The position numbers and the translations under genes are program-made. The notes under the pieces are model-generated. The model searched no databases and had not been told where the DNA came from. It was given only the letters and a program-made list of their open reading frames with translations. DNA of 64,000 nucleotides, taken from positions 62,001-126,000 of the forward strand of contig CAJWLM010000002.1 in NCBI GenBank assembly GCA_913043025.1, read 5' to 3'. Positions 14,803-24,088 of this stretch are shown one piece after another (the stretch's first letter is position 1; every line of letters starts with the position of its first letter). The stretch comes from an uncultured Rhodospirillaceae bacterium. GTDB lineage: Bacteria > Pseudomonadota > Alphaproteobacteria > UBA8366.

Positions 14803-15600
14803 ATGCGTACTGGATTATTGGCAAGAAAACTGGGTATGTCCAGAGTGTTCACGGACAATGGCACCCATGTGCCCGTTACTGTTTTGAGGGTAGATGATTG
14901 TCGTGTTGTTGCGACCCGGAGGGCTGAAGTAGAAGGCTACGATGCGATTCAATTGGGGAGTGGTGCGGCGAAATCAAAGAACACAACGAATGCATTGCGA
15001 GGGCATTTTGCGAAGGCAAAGGTAGAGCCTAAGCAGAAATTGACTGAGTTTCGGGTTAGTAGCGATGCAATGCTCGACGTGGGGGTTGAAGTGACTGCTT
15101 CTCATTTTGTGAGTGGCCAGTATGTGGACGTAGTTGGCGAAAGTATTGGTAAAGGGTTTGCTGGCGCCATGAAGCGGCATGGGTTTGGTGGTCTGCGCGC
15201 CAGTCATGGAGTTTCAATTTCGCATCGCTCGCACGGCTCAACTGGGCAATGCCAAGATCCGGGGAAGGTTTTTAAAGGTAAGAAAATGGCCGGTCATATG
15301 GGGGCGGCACAGGTTACAAGCCAAAACCTGAAAGTTGTAGAGACGGATGCTGAGAACGGATTGATAATGGTTAAAGGAGCCGTGCCTGGTGCAAAAGGTA
15401 CATGGGTGAAAGTGCAGGATGCAGTAAAAAAAATCTTGCCGGAAGAGGCCCCGTTCCCTGCTGGTTTAAGAGATCCGGGATTGTCTTTGGATGATAATAA
15501 GACAAGTGATGTGTCGAACGTAGTTCAGTCTTCTGGTGCTGACAATATCCCAGCTGATAAGGCTACCAGCGCGGACAGCCAAGAACTTGGAAAGGGCTGA
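14803..15600 (+). CDS. rplC: 50S ribosomal protein L3 with C-terminal extension
   Basis: This encodes L3 (265 residues), an early assembly protein that reaches the peptidyl-transferase centre. The core, including [34 protein letters not shown] and [10 protein letters not shown], ends near residue 205. The last 60 or so residues are a hydrophilic Ser/Asp/Ala-rich tail absent from the 209-residue E. coli protein. The reading frame and stop look sound, so the tail is probably real, and some alphaproteobacterial L3 proteins are also longer. The tail function is unknown. Confidence 0.96.
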   Translation: MRTGLLARKLGMSRVFTDNGTHVPVTVLRVDDCRVVATRRAEVEGYDAIQLGSGAAKSKNTTNALRGHFAKAKVEPKQKLTEFRVSSDAMLDVGVEVTASHFVSGQYVDVVGESIGKGFAGAMKRHGFGGLRASHGVSISHRSHGSTGQCQDPGKVFKGKKMAGHMGAAQVTSQNLKVVETDAENGLIMVKGAVPGAKGTWVKVQDAVKKILPEEAPFPAGLRDPGLSLDDNKTSDVSNVVQSSGADNIPADKATSADSQELGKG

Positions 15601-15606
15601 CGGTCT

Positions 15607-16227
15607 ATGAAAGCGAAGATCATAACCTTAGAAAATAAAAGCGTGGGGGACATCGAGCTCAAAGATTCAATTTTTGGTGCGGATGTGCGACAAGACATAC
15701 TCTCGCGGATGGTAAATTACCAGCGCGCTAAAAAGCGGGCGGGTACACATAAGGTAAAGACCCGGGGAGAAATACGAGGAACAACGGCAAAGCCTTTCAA
15801 TCAGAAGGGTAGTGGGCGAGCCCGTCAAGGTTCGGTAAAGGTCACCCAAATGCGCAGCGGTGCGACAGTATTTGGTCCGGTTGTCCGCTCTCATAGCCAT
15901 AAGCTGACCAAAAAAGTGCGCAAGTTAGCGCTGCGCTCTGCATTGTCAGCCAAGCAGGCCACAGGTGCGCTCGTGATACTCGACAATGCTGAGCTTAAGC
16001 AGGGTAAAACAAAAGAACTTGTGGGTAGGTTCGAAAAACTTGGATGGGGGCGCGTGCTGATCGTTGGCGGCTCGTCGGTAAATGAGAAGTTTTGCCTTGC
16101 TGCTCGTAACATACCAAATGTTGATGTTGTGCCGAGCGAAGGTGCTAATGTTTATGATATATTACGGCGGGATACCTTGGTGTTAACTAAGGATGCGGTG
16201 AAAATGCTGGAGGCGCGGTTGTCATGA
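15607..16227 (+). CDS. rplD: 50S ribosomal protein L4
   Basis: This encodes L4 (206 residues), which lines the peptide exit tunnel with its extended loop. The loop signature [18 protein letters not shown] is present. In gammaproteobacteria L4 also represses the S10 operon, and no leader for that mechanism was recognised here. The start is six bases after rplC and the ribosome site is weak, suggesting translational coupling. It overlaps rplW by four bases. Confidence 0.97.
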   Translation: MKAKIITLENKSVGDIELKDSIFGADVRQDILSRMVNYQRAKKRAGTHKVKTRGEIRGTTAKPFNQKGSGRARQGSVKVTQMRSGATVFGPVVRSHSHKLTKKVRKLALRSALSAKQATGALVILDNAELKQGKTKELVGRFEKLGWGRVLIVGGSSVNEKFCLAARNIPNVDVVPSEGANVYDILRRDTLVLTKDAVKMLEARLS

Positions 16228-16550
16228 GCTGGAAGCATTATATTGGTGAAAAGAGGGTGACCAAAGAGCGGCAATATGAGCTTATCCGCACCCCTGTGAT
16301 CACGGAAAAGGCGACTTTAGGTGGCGAACACGGACAAGTCACTTTTAAGGTGCCAATGAGTGCCACGAAGCCTGAAATTAAGGCTGCGGTGGAAGCTCTG
16401 TTCAATGTAAAGGTTAAGGCCGTTAATACATTGCGCCAAAAGGGTAAAATAAAGCTTTTCCGAGGTCGGGCTGGGCGGCGTAACGACACCAAGAAAGCCA
16501 TTATTTGCCTTGAAGAAGGTCACTCAATAGATGTGACTACAGGGGTTTGA
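16224..16550 (+). CDS. rplW: 50S ribosomal protein L23
   Basis: This encodes L23 (108 residues), at the tunnel exit, where trigger factor and SRP dock. The core starts near [17 protein letters not shown]. The ATG at 16224 overlaps the rplD stop and has GGAGG at 16209-16213. It gives an N-terminus about ten residues longer than many relatives. An in-frame GTG at 16257 is an alternative but lacks properly spaced binding sequence. The product and family are secure, the exact start less so. Confidence 0.93.
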   Translation: MSWKHYIGEKRVTKERQYELIRTPVITEKATLGGEHGQVTFKVPMSATKPEIKAAVEALFNVKVKAVNTLRQKGKIKLFRGRAGRRNDTKKAIICLEEGHSIDVTTGV

Positions 16551-16554
16551 GAAA

Positions 16555-17388
16555 ATGGCATTGAAAAGTTTTAATCCCATAACGCCGGGCATGCGGGAAT
16601 TAGTTCTTGTTAATCGTTCTGATCTGTACAGGGGTCAGCCGGTCAAAGAGCTAACGCAAGGTCTGCCGAAAAAAGGTGGGCGTAATAATAAAGGCCGGGT
16701 AACGGCGAGGCGTCGTGGTGGTGGGCACAAGAGAAGATATAGAGTTATAGATTTTAAGCGCAATAAGCTTGATGTTTTAGCAACGGTAGAGCGTATTGAA
16801 TACGATCCAAACCGCACTGCATTCATAGCGTTGATTAAATATAATGATGGAGAAAAAGCATATATTTTAGCTCCGCAACGCATTACTCCGGGAGACAAGG
16901 TGATGTCTGGTGCTGGGGCAGATATAAAGCCTGGGAATGCGTTACCCTTAAATTCAATTCCTGTCGGAACTATAATTCATAATGTGGAAATGAAGCCTGG
17001 CAAGGGCGGGCAGATTGCCCGGTCTGCTGGTACATACGTACAGCTGGTAGGGCGTGATCAAGGTTACGCTCAAATCAAGCTGAGTTCTGGTGAATTACGG
17101 ATGGTTCGTGGCGAGTGTATGGCCACCGTCGGTGCGGTGTCAAACCCTGATCAAGCCAATATTTCGCTTGGAAAAGCAGGTCGCAAGCGTTGGCTTGGGA
17201 AGCGCCCGCAAGTGCGCGGTGTTGCGATGAACCCGGTAGATCACCCTCATGGAGGTGGTGAAGGGCGAACATCAGGTGGCCGCCACCCTGTCACGCCTTG
17301 GGGTAAGCCGACTAAGGGTAAGAGAACAAGGGATAAGAAAAAGCCAAGTGGTAAACTTATAATTCGACGTCGCGGCCAAAAGCGATAG
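16555..17388 (+). CDS. rplB: 50S ribosomal protein L2
   Basis: This encodes L2 (277 residues), one of the most conserved large-subunit proteins, needed for subunit association and peptidyl transfer. The [19 protein letters not shown] block and the [18 protein letters not shown] motif with the functionally important His are intact. It starts four bases after rplW and is followed after 17 bases by rpsS. Confidence 0.98.
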   Translation: MALKSFNPITPGMRELVLVNRSDLYRGQPVKELTQGLPKKGGRNNKGRVTARRRGGGHKRRYRVIDFKRNKLDVLATVERIEYDPNRTAFIALIKYNDGEKAYILAPQRITPGDKVMSGAGADIKPGNALPLNSIPVGTIIHNVEMKPGKGGQIARSAGTYVQLVGRDQGYAQIKLSSGELRMVRGECMATVGAVSNPDQANISLGKAGRKRWLGKRPQVRGVAMNPVDHPHGGGEGRTSGGRHPVTPWGKPTKGKRTRDKKKPSGKLIIRRRGQKR

Positions 17389-17405
17389 GTAGGGGAGTTT
17401 AGAAA

Positions 17406-17684
17406 GTGGCACGTTCAGTTTGGAAAGGACCGTTTGTTGATGGCTATTTACTGAAAAAAGCCGAAGTTGTCCGGGGGTCAGGACGTAATGATGTAATTAA
17501 GACATGGTCTAGGCGCTCGACTATACTGCCCCAATTTGTCGGTCTTACTTTTGGTGTTCACAATGGTACAAAGTTTATTCCGGTCTTGGTGACGGAAAAT
17601 ATGATTGGGCATAAATTCGGTGAGTTTTCTCCGACCCGGACGTATTTTGGTCATACGGCTGATAAAAAAGCAAAACGAGCTTAA
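17406..17684 (+). CDS. rpsS: 30S ribosomal protein S19
   Basis: This encodes S19 (92 residues), which binds with S13 in the head of the 30S subunit and contacts the A-site tRNA. The start is GTG at 17406 behind GGGGAG, giving [16 protein letters not shown] as in relatives. The conserved [13 protein letters not shown] and [10 protein letters not shown] segments are present. Confidence 0.97.
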   Translation: MARSVWKGPFVDGYLLKKAEVVRGSGRNDVIKTWSRRSTILPQFVGLTFGVHNGTKFIPVLVTENMIGHKFGEFSPTRTYFGHTADKKAKRA

Positions 17685-17702
17685 GTGTAGCAGGCAATAA
17701 TT

Positions 17703-18083
17703 ATGGGTAAATCGAAGTCAAAACGACGGCAAGCGGATGATGAAGCTAGGGCTTATGGCAAGTTGCTGCGCGGTAGTCCGCAAAAGTTGAACTTGGTCGC
17801 TCAAACAATACGTGGTAAAGCGGCAAATAAAGCACTTGCTGAATTGACGTTTTCACGAAGGCGCATTGCTTGTGAAGTAAAAAAAGTACTGGAATCTGCT
17901 ATTGCTAACGCAGAAAATAATCATCAATTAGATGTCGATAGGCTATACATAAAAGAGGCAACGGTTGGTAAATCCCTTGTTATGAAACGATTTCGTCCTC
18001 GTGCCCGAGGTCGGGTTGGTCGCATACGCAAACCTTTCAGTAATCTTACGGTCATTGTTAAAGAGCGCGAGGAGTCGGAGTAA
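17703..18083 (+). CDS. rplV: 50S ribosomal protein L22
   Basis: This encodes L22 (126 residues), whose beta-hairpin lines the exit tunnel beside L4. The [17 protein letters not shown] region and the C-terminal hairpin with [16 protein letters not shown] are characteristic. The N-terminal [19 protein letters not shown] is slightly longer than in E. coli (110 residues), as is common in alphaproteobacteria. Its stop overlaps the rpsC start by one base. Confidence 0.97.
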   Translation: MGKSKSKRRQADDEARAYGKLLRGSPQKLNLVAQTIRGKAANKALAELTFSRRRIACEVKKVLESAIANAENNHQLDVDRLYIKEATVGKSLVMKRFRPRARGRVGRIRKPFSNLTVIVKEREESE

Positions 18084-18757
18084 TGGGTCAGAAAGTAAAC
18101 CCAATTGGGCTAAGGCTCGGTATAAATAGGACGTGGGACTCCAGGTGGTACGCAGATGGTGAATATGGAGAATTACTCCATCAGGATCTTGAGTTACGTA
18201 AGTATCTTTTCAAAAGGCTTAACCAAGCCGGTGTTTCCAAGGTGGTTATCGAACGTCCGGCGAAGAAAGCGCGGATCACAATTCATACGGCAAGGCCTGG
18301 GGTGGTGATAGGTAAAAAGGGTGCTGATATTGAGGTATTGCGTCAAGATATCGCAAAAATGACTAAAGGGGATGTGGCCTTAAACATTATAGAAATTAGG
18401 AAGCCGGAAATTGATGCCAAGCTTGTGGCCGATAATATAGCCCAGCAATTAGTGCGGCGGGTTGCCTTTCGCCGCGCTATGAAGCGTGCGGTTCAGTCAG
18501 CTATGCGTCTCGGTGCTGAAGGCATCCGCATAAATTGTGCTGGCCGGCTAGGCGGAGCAGAGATTGCGCGGACTGAATGGTACCGGGAGGGTAGGGTTCC
18601 ATTACACACTCTTCGCGCCGATGTAGATTATGGAACGTCAACTGCGCAGACAACCTACGGGGCCTGCGGTGTCAAGGTCTGGGTTTTTAAGGGCGAGATT
18701 TTAGCTCATGACCCCATGGCACAAGATAAGCTTTTACAGGAACAGCAGGTTCGATAG
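18083..18757 (+). CDS. rpsC: 30S ribosomal protein S3
   Basis: This encodes S3 (224 residues), at the mRNA entry channel. The protein has an N-terminal region [14 protein letters not shown], a KH domain with [11 protein letters not shown], and the C-terminal domain with [31 protein letters not shown], each conserved. The TAATG overlap with rplV indicates translational coupling. Confidence 0.98.
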   Translation: MGQKVNPIGLRLGINRTWDSRWYADGEYGELLHQDLELRKYLFKRLNQAGVSKVVIERPAKKARITIHTARPGVVIGKKGADIEVLRQDIAKMTKGDVALNIIEIRKPEIDAKLVADNIAQQLVRRVAFRRAMKRAVQSAMRLGAEGIRINCAGRLGGAEIARTEWYREGRVPLHTLRADVDYGTSTAQTTYGACGVKVWVFKGEILAHDPMAQDKLLQEQQVR

Positions 18758-18781
18758 AGCCTTTGTTCAGGAGATAAAGTA

Positions 18782-19195
18782 ATGCTCAGCCCAAAACGGA
18801 CAAAATTCCGTAAACAACAAAAAGGTCGGCTAAAGGGATTAGCTAAGGGGGGTTTTAGCCTAAATTTTGGTAGCTATGGCTTAAAAGCTACTACCCCCGG
18901 TCGTGTGACAGCTCGCCAAATAGAGGCTGCACGGCGTACAATCACAAGGCACATTAAACGTGCCGGTCGAGTTTGGATACGGGTATTCCCAGACGTCCCT
19001 GTTAGTCAGAAGCCTGCTGAAGTCCGTATGGGTAAAGGTAAGGGGACGCCGGAGTATTGGATGTGTCGAGTGAAGCCGGGCCGGGTGATGTTTGAGCTAG
19101 ATGGTGTTGAACTAGATATAGCGCGAAGAGCCTTTGAATTAGCGGCCGCCAAACTGCCGGTTAAAACTCGGTTTGTTTCGCGTCTTGGTAGTTAA
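18782..19195 (+). CDS. rplP: 50S ribosomal protein L16
   Basis: This encodes L16 (137 residues), which helps organise the A-site region of 23S rRNA. It begins [16 protein letters not shown] and carries [18 protein letters not shown], the loop containing the arginine hydroxylated in E. coli L16. A CAGGAGA site precedes the ATG. Confidence 0.97.
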   Translation: MLSPKRTKFRKQQKGRLKGLAKGGFSLNFGSYGLKATTPGRVTARQIEAARRTITRHIKRAGRVWIRVFPDVPVSQKPAEVRMGKGKGTPEYWMCRVKPGRVMFELDGVELDIARRAFELAAAKLPVKTRFVSRLGS

Positions 19196-19206
19196 GGAGC
19201 GGTGCA

Positions 19207-19410
19207 ATGAAGGCAGCTGATGTGAAGCAAAAATCCGATGACGAATTAGCGGAACAGTTGATAGATTTGCGCAAGGAATCTTTTAATCTTAGGTTTCAGC
19301 GGGCGAGTGGGCAATTAGAAAATACCGGCCGTGTTCGGCAAGTCCGGCGAGATATTGCTCGTATAAAGACCGTGATGAAAGAGCGGTCAAAGAGTGGTAA
19401 GGGAGAGTAG
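19207..19410 (+). CDS. rpmC: 50S ribosomal protein L29
   Basis: This encodes L29 (67 residues), a two-helix protein at the tunnel exit that forms part of the trigger-factor and SRP docking platform with L23. The motif [32 protein letters not shown] core and the closing [11 protein letters not shown] are typical. An AAGGAGC site precedes the ATG and rpsQ starts three bases after the stop. Confidence 0.96.
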   Translation: MKAADVKQKSDDELAEQLIDLRKESFNLRFQRASGQLENTGRVRQVRRDIARIKTVMKERSKSGKGE

Positions 19411-19413
19411 GTG

Positions 19414-19650
19414 ATGTCAAAACGGATTTTACAGGGACGAGTTCTGAAAGATGCTAAAGATAAGTCCGTAATGGTTCGAGTTGAGCGGAAAGTGAAACAC
19501 CCGCTCTACCAAAAATTTATCCGACGGTCGAAAAAATATATGGCGCATGACGAAGGAAATCTTTGTAAAGCCGGTGACTTTGTGCGCATCCAAGAGTGTC
19601 GGCCAATTTCTAAGCGGAAATGTTGGGAAATATTGACCGAATCCGCATAA
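19414..19650 (+). CDS. rpsQ: 30S ribosomal protein S17
   Basis: This encodes S17 (78 residues), a primary 16S rRNA-binding protein. The OB-fold sequence includes [20 protein letters not shown] and [13 protein letters not shown] at 19411 is immediately followed by ATG at 19414. The ATG is preferred because it fits the GGGAGAG site at about 19401 and yields [10 protein letters not shown]. Confidence 0.95.
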   Translation: MSKRILQGRVLKDAKDKSVMVRVERKVKHPLYQKFIRRSKKYMAHDEGNLCKAGDFVRIQECRPISKRKCWEILTESA

Positions 19651-19677
19651 ATTATTGAGTAGGGGGAGCGCTGGACC

Positions 19678-20046
19678 ATGATCCAGATGCAAACAAATCT
19701 TGACGTAGCCGATAATTCAGGCGCTCGGCGTGTCCAATGCATTAAAGTGCTTGGAGGATCAAAGCGCAAGACAGCCGGCGTTGGCGATGTGATAGTGGTA
19801 TCTGTTAAGGAGGCCATTCCGCGTGGTCGTGTCAAAAAGGGTGAGGTTTTAAAGGCAGTGGTTGTGCGTACCGCCAAAGAGGTTCGAAGAGATGATGGGA
19901 GCGCTATAAGATTCGACCGCAATGCTGCAGTGTTGATCAATAATCAAAATGAACCAATCGGCACTCGTATATTTGGTCCCGTAACAAGGGAATTGCGCGC
20001 ACGTCAGTTTATGAAGATTATATCATTGGCGCCGGAGGTTTTGTGA
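19678..20046 (+). CDS. rplN: 50S ribosomal protein L14
   Basis: This encodes L14 (122 residues), at the subunit interface, where it forms bridges with 16S rRNA. The start [27 protein letters not shown] and the internal [20 protein letters not shown] are signatures of the family. A GGGGGAGCG site precedes it, and the stop overlaps the rplX start by one base (TGATG). Confidence 0.98.
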   Translation: MIQMQTNLDVADNSGARRVQCIKVLGGSKRKTAGVGDVIVVSVKEAIPRGRVKKGEVLKAVVVRTAKEVRRDDGSAIRFDRNAAVLINNQNEPIGTRIFGPVTRELRARQFMKIISLAPEVL

Positions 20047-20363
20047 TGGCAGCGAAGATTAGAAAAGGTGATAAAGTCATCGTTCTCTCAGGTCGCGATA
20101 AGGGAAAGTCTGGGGAAGTAGTTAAACTGGTGTTAAAAGAAAAACGAGCTTTCGTGCAAGGAATCAATGTTGTCAAGCGTCACACAAAACCAAGCCAGAC
20201 CAATCCAGGCGGCATTGTAGACAAAGAGCTTCCAATCCATTTGTCCAATTTGGCAATCATTGATCCAAAAGATGACAAGCCAACCCGTGTGGGTTTTAAA
20301 ACGCTAGAAGGTGGTCGTAAAGTTCGGTTTGCCAAACGTTCCGGCGAAGTGATTGATAGTTAA
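20046..20363 (+). CDS. rplX: 50S ribosomal protein L24
   Basis: This encodes L24 (105 residues), an assembly-initiating protein. It carries the KOW motif [20 protein letters not shown] near the N-terminus and [17 protein letters not shown]. An in-frame GTG lies at 20043, but the ATG at 20046 has GGAGG at good distance and overlaps the rplN stop. Confidence 0.97.
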   Translation: MAAKIRKGDKVIVLSGRDKGKSGEVVKLVLKEKRAFVQGINVVKRHTKPSQTNPGGIVDKELPIHLSNLAIIDPKDDKPTRVGFKTLEGGRKVRFAKRSGEVIDS

Positions 20364-20372
20364 GGTGTTGTG

Positions 20373-20975
20373 ATGGCTGAAAAAAATTATATACCCCGTT
20401 TAAAAAAGCTTTATCGGGAAGAATTGCGTCAACAGATGACGACTGCTTTCGGCTATGCGAATCCTATGGAAATTCCAAAGCTTGAGAAGATAGTTGTAAA
20501 CATGGGCGTTGGTAGTGCAGCCTCAGACTCAAAAAAAATCGGTGCTGCGTGTGATGATTTGGCAGCAATTACGGGTCAGAAACCACAAATAACGAAGGCA
20601 AAACAGTCAATTGCAAACTTCAAGTTGCGTGAAGGGGTTTCGATAGGAGCAAAGGTTACATTGCGTCGCGACCGGATGTATGAGTTTTTAGACCGGCTGG
20701 TGAACGTGGCGTTGCCGAGAGTTCGAGATTTTCGTGGTTTGTCAGCAAAAAGCTTCGATGGCAACGGCAACTACTCGATGGGGCTTAAAGAGCAAATTGT
20801 TTTTCCAGAAATTGACTATGATAGGGTAGATACAATTCGTGGAATGAATGTTGTGATTTGTACTACTGCGAATACAGATAATGAGGCCCGTGAATTGTTA
20901 CGCGGTTTTAATTTACCATTTCCAAAAAATGATAAACAGCAAGCTGCCAGTAATGTTGGCACAGATAAGGTATAG
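20373..20975 (+). CDS. rplE: 50S ribosomal protein L5
   Basis: This encodes L5 (200 residues), which binds 5S rRNA and the central protuberance. [32 protein letters not shown] and [20 protein letters not shown] are conserved. The product is longer at the C-terminus than E. coli L5 (179 residues), with a short Gln/Asn-containing tail. GTG at 20370 is directly upstream, and the ATG at 20373 is taken as the start. Confidence 0.97.
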   Translation: MAEKNYIPRLKKLYREELRQQMTTAFGYANPMEIPKLEKIVVNMGVGSAASDSKKIGAACDDLAAITGQKPQITKAKQSIANFKLREGVSIGAKVTLRRDRMYEFLDRLVNVALPRVRDFRGLSAKSFDGNGNYSMGLKEQIVFPEIDYDRVDTIRGMNVVICTTANTDNEARELLRGFNLPFPKNDKQQAASNVGTDKV

Positions 20976-20983
20976 GCTAAGCT

Positions 20984-21289
20984 ATGGCAAAAAAAAGTGC
21001 GGTTGAAAAAAATAAGCGCCGGCGTCGAATGGTCGCTAAGTTTTTGGCGAAAAGAAATACTCTGCGCGCTATCGCTAATGATCAAAAATTGCCCGCTGAA
21101 GAGCGGTTTGAAGCTCGGTTAAAGCTCTCCCAGTTGCCCAGAAATTCTGCACCAACCCGAATTCGGAATAGGTGCGAAATGACAGGTCGGCCGAGAGGGG
21201 TGTACCGGAAATATAAAATGTCCCGTATTTCATTACGGGATCTCGCGTCTACCGGGCGTATTCCCGGTATGGTCAAGTCAAGCTGGTAG
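20984..21289 (+). CDS. rpsN: 30S ribosomal protein S14, zinc-independent type
   Basis: This encodes S14 (101 residues), a late assembly protein of the 30S head. It is the long form without the CxxC zinc ribbon. Only the single cysteine in [17 protein letters not shown] is present at that position, and the protein ends in GMVKSSW as expected. The lack of zinc ligands is normal for most proteobacteria. Confidence 0.97.
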   Translation: MAKKSAVEKNKRRRRMVAKFLAKRNTLRAIANDQKLPAEERFEARLKLSQLPRNSAPTRIRNRCEMTGRPRGVYRKYKMSRISLRDLASTGRIPGMVKSSW

Positions 21290-21302
21290 GAGACACGCAT
21301 CA

Positions 21303-21701
21303 ATGACGATGAGCGATCCCTTAGGTGATATGCTTACGCGTATCCGAAACGGACAGCGTAACAGTGCTGCAACTGTTATTTGTCCCGCATCGAAACTTCG
21401 AGCTAATGTCCTAGACGCGCTAAAGCGCGAAGGATATATCCGTGGTTTTAGTTGGGCTGAATTGAGAGCTGGTATTCAGGAGCTTACAATCGAACTAAAA
21501 TACCATGAAGGTGAGCCAGTAATAAAAGAAATCTCTAGAATCTCAACCCCAGGCCGACGCATTTATTCTAGGATCAAGGATTTACGTCGGGTTTACAATG
21601 GGCTCGGAATTTCCATTTTATCCACGCCTTATGGTGTTTTGTCAGATGCGGAAGCGCGCGCAAAAAACGTGGGTGGTGAAGTGTTGTGTCAGGTCTTTTA
21701 A
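21303..21701 (+). CDS. rpsH: 30S ribosomal protein S8
   Basis: This encodes S8 (132 residues), which binds the central domain of 16S rRNA and, in E. coli, represses the spc operon. MSDPLGDMLTRIRNGQ and the C-terminal GISILSTPYGVLSDAEAR are typical. ATG codons occur at 21303 and 21309. The first is preferred from the spacing of TAGGAGA at about 21288-21293. The S8 target within rplE was not examined in detail. Confidence 0.97.
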   Translation: MTMSDPLGDMLTRIRNGQRNSAATVICPASKLRANVLDALKREGYIRGFSWAELRAGIQELTIELKYHEGEPVIKEISRISTPGRRIYSRIKDLRRVYNGLGISILSTPYGVLSDAEARAKNVGGEVLCQVF

Positions 21702-21725
21702 GTGCGGCGGTGGTAGGAGTGAGTT

Positions 21726-22265
21726 ATGTCTCGTGTAGGTAAAAACCCAGTTGCAGTGCCAGAAGGCGTTGACGTGTCCGTTTCTGGTGCCTTGCTTGTG
21801 GCCAAGGGTAAGCTGGGTGAGGTAACAGTGCCTTTGCATGAAGCTGTAGATCTAAAAGTTGAAAAAGACGTTGTTACAGTGGTGCCGCTGGACCAGTCAA
21901 AGTTAGCGCGTTCATTATGGGGAACTATTCGTAGCTTGGTTAATAGTGCTGTGACTGGCGTTTCGGTTGGTTTTACCAAAAAGCTAGAAATCAATGGTGT
22001 TGGTTATCGGGCCCAATTAAAGGGCAAGGTGTTAAACTTGCAGCTGGGGCATAGTCACGACATTAACTTTCCCATTCCAGAAGGTATTGATATTAAGCTC
22101 GAGGGAGATCGTCAAAACGTCGTAGCTGTAAGTGGTGTGGATAAGCAAAAAGTAGGACAGGTAGCGAGCAAAATTCGAGGGTTTCGCAAGCCTGAGCCCT
22201 ACAAAGGTAAAGGAATAAAATACGTTGACGAATACATATTGCGTAAAGAAGGTAAGAAAAAATAG
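21726..22265 (+). CDS. rplF: 50S ribosomal protein L6
   Basis: This encodes L6 (179 residues), which supports the sarcin-ricin and stalk-base region of the large subunit. The start MSRVGKNPV, GVGYRAQLKG and the C-terminal RGFRKPEPYKGKGIKYVDE are family hallmarks. Confidence 0.98.
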   Translation: MSRVGKNPVAVPEGVDVSVSGALLVAKGKLGEVTVPLHEAVDLKVEKDVVTVVPLDQSKLARSLWGTIRSLVNSAVTGVSVGFTKKLEINGVGYRAQLKGKVLNLQLGHSHDINFPIPEGIDIKLEGDRQNVVAVSGVDKQKVGQVASKIRGFRKPEPYKGKGIKYVDEYILRKEGKKK

Positions 22266-22277
22266 AAGGCGGTTTAT

Positions 22278-22640
22278 ATGTTGAGTTCTAGGAAACTATT
22301 TGAAAGACGAAGAGGACGGAACCGCTATAACCTGAAGCGCAGTGCTAGAGGTAAGGTCCGGTTGTCGGTTTTTCGGTCGAAAATGCATATTTATGCTCAA
22401 GTTATCGACGACAGTACAGGCTGCACACTTGCTGCGGCGTCTAGTGCGGAGAAAGAGTTCCGTTCTCAGGTGAAGAATGGCGGCAACAAGAAAGCCGCAG
22501 GTGAAGTCGGTTCGCTGATTGCGCAAAGAGCGAAAGATGCGGGTATACTGAATGTGGTTTTTGATAGGGGTGGTTATGCCTATCACGGACGAGTTGAAGC
22601 ATTAGCTAAGGCAGCCCGTGACGGCGGGCTAGCCTTTTAG
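22278..22640 (+). CDS. rplR: 50S ribosomal protein L18
   Basis: This encodes L18 (120 residues), which binds 5S rRNA together with L5. The basic N-terminus, [18 protein letters not shown], and the closing [24 protein letters not shown] segment are diagnostic. Confidence 0.97.
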   Translation: MLSSRKLFERRRGRNRYNLKRSARGKVRLSVFRSKMHIYAQVIDDSTGCTLAAASSAEKEFRSQVKNGGNKKAAGEVGSLIAQRAKDAGILNVVFDRGGYAYHGRVEALAKAARDGGLAF

Positions 22641-22652
22641 GGGGATAAGAGT

Positions 22653-23246
22653 ATGGCGCGGGAACCGCAAGGCAAAGGTCGTGGTCGTGGTCGTGGTCGT
22701 GGTCGGGATGAACAACGTGATCAGCCAGACCTTATTGAAAAGTTAGTTGGCATCAATCGAGTTGCAAAGGTGGTAAAAGGTGGCCGGAGATTTGGTTTCT
22801 CTGCGGTTGTAGTGGTTGGTGATGGCAAAGGGCGGGTTGGCCATGGCGTTGGAAAGGCTCGTGAAGTTCCCGAGGCCATCCGAAAAGCTACAGAAAGTGC
22901 GCGTAAGCGCCTAATTAGAGTTCTCCTCCGTGAAGGTAGAACCTTACACCATGATGTGCGTGGGCGTTTTGGGGCAGGTAAGGTGGTTTTGCGTAATGCT
23001 CCTCCTGGAACGGGAATCATTGCTGGGGGCCCAATGCGAGCAGTGTTTGAAGCCCTCGGTATGCAAGATGTAGTTGCGAAATCGGTTGGTACTTCAAACA
23101 ATCAAAATATGATTAAGGCGACTTTTGATGCTTTGTCAAAGTGTACCTCTCCTCGTCTTGTTGCCGGTAAACGTGGGAAAAAGGTAGGAGAGATTGTTGG
23201 ACGGCGTAGTGATAGAGATATGGTGAAGGATATGAGCAATGGCTAG
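22653..23246 (+). CDS. rpsE: 30S ribosomal protein S5 with RG-repeat N-terminus
   Basis: This encodes S5 (197 residues), important for mRNA entry and decoding fidelity. The core from about residue 28 ([21 protein letters not shown]) through the second domain is conserved. The N-terminus carries five consecutive RG pairs encoded by a hexamer tandem repeat (22677-22706), then acidic/Gln residues. Charged N-terminal extensions are common in alphaproteobacterial S5, but the pure RG run is less usual. The last eight bases overlap rpmD. Confidence 0.97.
   Translation: MAREPQGKGRGRGRGRGRDEQRDQPDLIEKLVGINRVAKVVKGGRRFGFSAVVVVGDGKGRVGHGVGKAREVPEAIRKATESARKRLIRVLLREGRTLHHDVRGRFGAGKVVLRNAPPGTGIIAGGPMRAVFEALGMQDVVAKSVGTSNNQNMIKATFDALSKCTSPRLVAGKRGKKVGEIVGRRSDRDMVKDMSNG
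22677..22706 (+). repeat. Hexamer tandem repeat GGTCGT inside rpsE
   Basis: Four perfect copies of GGTCGT (22677-22700) are followed by GGTCGG. The repeat encodes alternating Arg-Gly in the S5 N-terminal extension. Gain or loss of a unit keeps the reading frame and would change only the length of the extension. Confidence 0.9.
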
Positions 23247-23427
23247 CAAGACTGTTCGTATTACTCAAGTCGGGAGCCCTATAAGGCGCAAGGCAGATCA
23301 ACGGCAAACCCTTAGAGGGCTCGGGCTTAATAAGATGCATAAGACCAGAGAGCTTGAGGATACTCCAGCGGTGCGCGGCATGATCGCGAAAGTAAAACAT
23401 CTAGTACGGGTTGATGACGCTGGCTAA
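23239..23427 (+). CDS. rpmD: 50S ribosomal protein L30
   Basis: This encodes L30 (62 residues). [21 protein letters not shown], then [19 protein letters not shown], match the family. The ATG at 23239 overlaps the end of rpsE by eight bases, pointing to coupled translation. L30 is not universal, but its place between S5 and L15 is the ancestral one. Confidence 0.96.
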   Translation: MASKTVRITQVGSPIRRKADQRQTLRGLGLNKMHKTRELEDTPAVRGMIAKVKHLVRVDDAG

Positions 23428-23465
23428 TTTCTGCCAGCTTGTTGATCTAAAGAGAGGTCGGTGCA

Positions 23466-24038
23466 ATGCGACTTAATAAAATTTCTGACAATCGCGGTGC
23501 TAAGCATAATCGCAAACGCGTGGGTAGAGGTGAAGGGTCTGGCACAGGTAAGACGTCAGGGAAGGGGCAAAAGGGGCAAAAGTCTCGGAGTGGTGTATCC
23601 ATCAAAGGTTTTGAGGGAGGCCAAATGCCATTATACCGAAGGCTGCCAAAGCGTGGGTTTACCAATATTTTTCGAAAACAATTCGTTGAGTTGAACATTG
23701 GTCGTCTTCAAGACGCGATAGACTCAGGAAAGCTAGCAGCTGATGAAATTATTGATGGAAAGGCGTTATTATCGGCTGGGGTTGTACGTCGACTAAAAGA
23801 TGGGGTGCGATTGCTAGGAAACGGTAAACTCAGCGCAAAATTAAAGTTAAATGTTGCTGGTGCATCGCGGTCAGCGATAGCAGCTGTTGAAGAGAGCGGG
23901 GGTGAAATTACGTTCACGGTTGACGCGGTAGTGAAAGATCCTTCGCCAAGTAACGGAAAAAAAAGTAGCGATGCAGAGGAAAAAGCTGTCAAACAAGAAA
24001 AGCTGAACGATCAGAATTCTGTATCCGACAAAAACTAA
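23466..24038 (+). CDS. rplO: 50S ribosomal protein L15 with C-terminal extension
   Basis: This encodes L15 (190 residues), a late large-subunit assembly protein. The Gly/Lys-rich N-terminal arm ([20 protein letters not shown]) and the globular domain ending near [10 protein letters not shown] (about residue 157) are normal. The remaining 33 or so residues form a Ser/Lys/Asp-rich tail not found in the 144-residue E. coli protein. No frameshift is apparent. Confidence 0.96.
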   Translation: MRLNKISDNRGAKHNRKRVGRGEGSGTGKTSGKGQKGQKSRSGVSIKGFEGGQMPLYRRLPKRGFTNIFRKQFVELNIGRLQDAIDSGKLAADEIIDGKALLSAGVVRRLKDGVRLLGNGKLSAKLKLNVAGASRSAIAAVEESGGEITFTVDAVVKDPSPSNGKKSSDAEEKAVKQEKLNDQNSVSDKN

Positions 24039-24088
24039 CGGACATATATTTGATTTGTGGGTCAGCTTCATAGACTGAAAGAACAGAT

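Noticed and set aside
22677..22706. CRISPR or satellite repeat
   Set aside because: The six-base units lie wholly within the rpsE coding frame, with no spacers or cas genes.
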